Origin: CBDIDH01 sp965277595
GTDB taxonomy: Bacteria > Planctomycetota > Planctomycetia > Isosphaerales > Isosphaeraceae
DNA: 64,000 nt
Direction of reading: 5' to 3'
Assembly: GCA_965277595.1 (NCBI GenBank)
Contig: CBDIDH010000002.1
Location: 434,001 to 498,000 of the forward strand
The notes beneath the pieces are model-generated. The model did not search any database, was not told the DNA's origin, and worked only from the letters and a program-made list of their open reading frames with translations. Shown here one piece after another: positions 60,816 through 64,000 of the stretch. Within the stretch, counting starts at the first letter, position 1. The number at the start of each line of letters is the position of its first letter. The position numbers and the translations under genes are program-made.

Positions 60816-61748
60816 ATGCAGCGGCGAGGTCTCAACGTTCGGAAGGTCTTGCTCGGGTTCGTCTTGCCACTCCTGAGAAAACTTCCCCCGCGTTCGGCTT
60901 CCGAGATCCTCGCCGGAATCGGTCGAACCGAGTATTCGCTGTTCAAGGGGTTGCGGCATCGGGTTGATCAGGCGGTGATCGAGGGAAGCCATCACTTCGG
61001 CCGCGACTGGGACATCTCGCGAATTGGTCGCGCCCTGGCGGGAAATCAGATCCGCTGGCGGACTCGCGACCAGCTTCTTGACGGTCTGCCCGACGGTCGC
61101 GTCGCCCCGCTCTTTGAGGTGGAAGGCCGCGCCAGGCTGGACGCGGCGCTCGCGGAGAATCGCGGAGTCGTCTTGCTCTGCAACCACTTCGGCTCTCACA
61201 TGATGCCCGCGCACTGGTTGCTGCGCGAGAACTATCCGCTCCGCCTCTTCATGGAGCGGCCCCGGCACATCTCGAAGTTTCTTTCCAGTCGGTTCGATAC
61301 GGACGGGCCGACCGGCCAGCGCAAGCTCTTTATCTCGCGCCGAGCCTCGCCCGCCGAGGCCGCCGGTTCGATCATCCGGGCGACCCGGGTGCTTCGGGCC
61401 GGAATGATCCTCATGATCGCGGGGGACGTCCGCTGGTCGGGACCGCAAAACTCGCCCGCCGAGTTTCTCGGCCATGAATACACGTTTTCGAACACATGGG
61501 TCAAGATCGCCGCGATGACCGGCGCGCCTGTGGTTCCGGTCTTCTGCCGGATCGACGATCAGGCCGCGTATCGCCTGGAATTCCTCGATCCGTTCACGAT
61601 CGGCTCGGACCAGACCAGTGCCGACGATGTCGCCGGGGCCGTGCAGCGCTTTCTACGGATCGTCGAGGCGCAGGTCGAGCGTGATCCGGCCAATAGCAAT
61701 GAATACTTCTTCTGGCATGAGACCTTGGCCGAGGCGCAACGCGGTTAA
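60816..61748 (+). CDS. LpxL-like lysophospholipid acyltransferase with altered HX4E motif
   Basis: A 310-residue protein of the LpxL/HtrB acyltransferase superfamily. The core reads GVVLLCNHFGSHMMPAHWLL, where LpxL enzymes have NHFGNWE; the histidine is kept but the acidic residue of HX4E is Met. Later landmarks are ILMIAGDVRWSG and TGAPVVPVFCRIDD. It should use acyl-ACP, which fits the acyl carrier gene just upstream. The N-terminus is hydrophobic but has no clear signal peptide. The target could be lipid A or another lipid; the changed motif makes activity uncertain. Confidence 0.82.
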   Translation: MQRRGLNVRKVLLGFVLPLLRKLPPRSASEILAGIGRTEYSLFKGLRHRVDQAVIEGSHHFGRDWDISRIGRALAGNQIRWRTRDQLLDGLPDGRVAPLFEVEGRARLDAALAENRGVVLLCNHFGSHMMPAHWLLRENYPLRLFMERPRHISKFLSSRFDTDGPTGQRKLFISRRASPAEAAGSIIRATRVLRAGMILMIAGDVRWSGPQNSPAEFLGHEYTFSNTWVKIAAMTGAPVVPVFCRIDDQAAYRLEFLDPFTIGSDQTSADDVAGAVQRFLRIVEAQVERDPANSNEYFFWHETLAEAQRG

Positions 61749-61875
61749 AAAAGGGATCGGCCCGATTCCAAAGAGGCGAACTCGGGTTGCCGCCGGGGCG
61801 AGGAAACGATAAACCCGCGCAAGTCTCGGCGGCCCAGGGACGGGCAGCCCGCCTCGTCGGCAAAGGAGCCTCGGA

Positions 61876-63336
61876 ATGGTCGGACCGGCGAGCCTGACTT
61901 CGATCACGTCAACACGACGCGCCTGGCTTTTTCTTTCCAGGGCCTGGCCGTGGCTGCTCCTGGGCGTGATGATGGTGCCGTCGGTCTGGATGGCCCTGGT
62001 CTTTCCCGACGATCTCGACGTCGAGTTTCCGAGCGTCGTCCGGCCGACGTTCAACCCACACCCGCCCCCGGCCTATCGACTGGCCGAACCGGGCGACACG
62101 ATCGACCGAATCGCCATCTATGTCTCGTCGCTGGCGATCGTCCTGGCGCTCAACGGTCTGGTTCGAACCCGCGAACACCGACGGATTTGGCTCACGGCGG
62201 TTGCCCTGTCTCTGGCGGCCTTCTGGTACGCGGCGAACCCGTTTCCAACCTTTGACGGCTGGCACGGCCTGGCCTGGCGGACGGTGCTCGATTCCGAGGT
62301 TCCGCCAATACAAAGGCTTTTACTGGTTCTGGGAGCGGCGAGTCTCGGGGCGTTGATCGTCGCGGGAATCGGTCTCAAACCCGGAAAATGGGCGGAACTC
62401 TGGCGATCGGGACGGGAGCGCGGGGTTGGCGGTTTACTGGTCATCGCGGTGATTTTCATGATCGCGCGGCAGATCGACCCGCCGGGCGTGGAACCGGTCG
62501 GCTACTGGCCGCGCTGGGCCTTTGTCTGGGCGCTCGTGGCCTTTGCCACGGCCCTGATACGGTTGCAGCCGAAGGCCGAGGGAGTGGTGAGGCATTGGCG
62601 CTGGAAGGTTGTTGGGCTGACGTTGGCGGGGGTGGGGGTCTGGTTCGTGATGGTCGTCGCGGGAATCGAACTGACCTGGTTTCATCGGCCGATCGATCGC
62701 TTGCGGACGGTGGTTCCGGGGCGGATCTACATGAGCGCGATGCCGACGGCCCGGGGCCTGGAAATCGCCCAGCGGCGGCACCACTTCAAGACGATCATCA
62801 ACCTCTTTCCCGAGGACACGCCGTATCGCAGCCCGAGGCACCCGGAGGAGCTTCGGTTTGTCCGCGAGCACGGCTTGAACTACTACGGAAGTCCGGCCGA
62901 CGTGGCCTCGGCAAACGATTTTCTCGACCTGACGCTGACCCTGGCGCAAGACCCGAACGCCTGGCCGATCTTGATCCACTGCCACGCCTGCATGGACCGA
63001 ACGCCCGCCTGGGTGGGGATTTACCGGTTCGTTGTTGAAGGGCGACCGCTCGACGAGATCTTCCGGTTCATCGAGGCGCATCGCGGGTATCGGCCCAAGG
63101 CGACGGTGACCTTGCTGTACAACCGCGTCTTGCCCCGGCTCGCGCCCGAGCGCTGCATGAATGACCCGACTTCGGCTTTGCTGCATCGGTGTGCCGAGGG
63201 GGCGGTCGATCCTTATCTCGATCAGGTTCGCGCGGAGATGTCGGCGGCGAACCAAGCGGCCTCGGCGCGTGTCTACGAACGACCCGAGGCGACCGTCGGT
63301 CAGGGCGGACCCGGTCTCGTGCCCGTGCAGAGATAG
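61876..63336 (+). CDS. Polytopic membrane protein with dual-specificity phosphatase domain
   Basis: A 486-residue protein; AAGGAG lies 8 nt before the ATG. The first 275 residues hold about six spans (WPWLLLGVMMVPSVWMALVF and others). The last 210 are a dual-specificity/PTPMT1-like phosphatase: GRIYMSAMPTARGLEIAQRR, TIINLFPED and the CX5R active site in HCHACMDRTPAWVGIYR. The family's usual glycine in the loop is cysteine here. PTPMT1-type enzymes dephosphorylate phosphatidylglycerophosphate, so a lipid phosphate substrate is reasonable given the acyl carrier and acyltransferase genes upstream; this is inference. Confidence 0.85.
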   Translation: MVGPASLTSITSTRRAWLFLSRAWPWLLLGVMMVPSVWMALVFPDDLDVEFPSVVRPTFNPHPPPAYRLAEPGDTIDRIAIYVSSLAIVLALNGLVRTREHRRIWLTAVALSLAAFWYAANPFPTFDGWHGLAWRTVLDSEVPPIQRLLLVLGAASLGALIVAGIGLKPGKWAELWRSGRERGVGGLLVIAVIFMIARQIDPPGVEPVGYWPRWAFVWALVAFATALIRLQPKAEGVVRHWRWKVVGLTLAGVGVWFVMVVAGIELTWFHRPIDRLRTVVPGRIYMSAMPTARGLEIAQRRHHFKTIINLFPEDTPYRSPRHPEELRFVREHGLNYYGSPADVASANDFLDLTLTLAQDPNAWPILIHCHACMDRTPAWVGIYRFVVEGRPLDEIFRFIEAHRGYRPKATVTLLYNRVLPRLAPERCMNDPTSALLHRCAEGAVDPYLDQVRAEMSAANQAASARVYERPEATVGQGGPGLVPVQR

Positions 63337-63477
63337 ATGATGATCCGCGATCGTCGATGACGAAGGACGCGGAATCGTTCCAGGCGGCGGACCGACTGAA
63401 CTTGACTCAAGGTCGATGATCGGTACAGTTCCCCAGGATTCTACGAACCCGATGTCCCAGCGAATCGACCTTCGATC

Positions 63478-64000
63478 ATGACCCCCCGGATTGCCCTGAG
63501 CGCGGCGTCGGAGCGAACGACGACCCCGGCCATCAGCACGTTGATGCAAATGGCTCTGGCGAACCCCGACCTCGTCTCGCTCGCCGCGGGATTTGTCGAC
63601 CAGGCGACCTTGCCCGTCGCCTTGACCGCGCGCGAGATCGCCGCGCTCTCGGCTCAAGGCGCCGAGGGGCGTCGGGCCTTGCAGTACGGAACGACCCCCG
63701 GTGATTTATCACTTCGGACGCGACTGGCGACCTTGATTGAAGCCGAGGTAGGGGAGTCGGCCGGAAGTTCAGGCAACCTCGTCGCGCGGACGGTCGTGAC
63801 GTCGGGCTCGCAGCAGTTGCTGTACCTGGTCGCCGAGGCGCTGATTGATCCGGGCGATATCGTGCTGGTGGAATCGCCGACGTATTTCGTCTTTCTCGGC
63901 GTACTCGAAACGCGAGGCGCCCGGGTCATCGGGGTCGAGACGGACGAAGGCGGATTGAAGCTCGATGCGCTCGACGCGACGCTTGCCCGCCTTGACGCGG
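63478..64000 (+). CDS. PLP-dependent aminotransferase class I/II, 3' part beyond window edge
   Basis: The first 174 residues of an aminotransferase of the 2-aminoadipate/MocR-like group. DLVSLAAGFVDQATLP, LQYGTTPGDLSLRTRL, TSGSQQLLYLVAEALIDPGD and VESPTYFVFLGVLE are typical fold type I segments. The catalytic lysine would lie beyond the window edge. It transfers an amino group between an amino acid and a 2-oxo acid with pyridoxal phosphate; the substrate is not determined. ATG 63478 fits the family start. Confidence 0.9.
   Translation, partial: MTPRIALSAASERTTTPAISTLMQMALANPDLVSLAAGFVDQATLPVALTAREIAALSAQGAEGRRALQYGTTPGDLSLRTRLATLIEAEVGESAGSSGNLVARTVVTSGSQQLLYLVAEALIDPGDIVLVESPTYFVFLGVLETRGARVIGVETDEGGLKLDALDATLARLDA

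Overview
This window is high-GC bacterial DNA with every sign of a planctomycete, most likely from the Isosphaeraceae or a close relative. The evidence is the mix of families: a PEP-CTERM protein, Uma2-type proteins, a multihaem cytochrome/TPR protein paired with a CRTAC1 (FG-GAP/ASPIC) lipoprotein, SdrD-B repeat proteins, a GroEL with a Gly/His/Tyr tail, an M50-HlyD fusion, and many signal-peptide proteins of unknown role. The assignment is inference from gene content; there is no rRNA in the window. About 42 protein genes and one frameshifted gene are supported. I found no tRNA, rRNA, insertion sequence, prophage or CRISPR array. Several genes use GTG or TTG starts with good Shine-Dalgarno (SD) spacing.

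Layout. 1-3011 (minus): MoxR-like ATPase, Uma2 protein and a large unknown protein that runs off the left edge. 3207-5033 (plus): DUF502 membrane protein and an exported nucleoside hydrolase. 5144-14917: cell-surface and envelope proteins (SdrD-B adhesin-like protein, secretin-like protein, HEAT-repeat protein) and a glycerophosphodiester phosphodiesterase. 15182-17220: groES-groEL with an upstream palindrome, an intergenic stem-loop and a terminator. 17502-25151 (minus): a four-gene unit of a double ABC-2 permease, a GAF-HlyD fusion, an HlyD protein and a PqqD/M50 peptidase/HlyD fusion, which looks like an envelope export or processing apparatus. 25410-30319: the pentahaem-TPR protein overlapping a CRTAC1 lipoprotein, followed by a broken Uma2 gene. 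31356-41599: S41 protease, beta-propeller, leucyl aminopeptidase, PEGA lipoprotein, nitrilase-family amidohydrolase, a 53-residue membrane ORF and asparagine synthetase. 42572-50427: a 1538-residue TPR protein, a small helical protein and a double GT4 glycosyltransferase. 50777-57030: methylisocitrate lyase-like enzyme, RNase Y with YmdB, a kinase-like protein and a PlsC acyltransferase. 57484-63336: a PEP-CTERM protein with a metzincin motif, a PADK-repeat lipoprotein, an FAH-family enzyme, acyl carrier protein, an LpxL-like acyltransferase and a membrane-anchored dual-specificity phosphatase. The right edge cuts a PLP-dependent aminotransferase.

The most unusual signal is not a gene. A family of heptanucleotide tandem repeats (AKGACCR and GGGCARA/GGACAGA types) occurs at seven loci, always just downstream of a stop codon and often as facing inverted blocks. 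The largest has 31 units in perfect phase. A second tier is a 111-bp duplication whose two copies differ by exactly one heptamer. These, the four-gene export-like cluster and the PEP-CTERM metzincin are the best leads for something undescribed.
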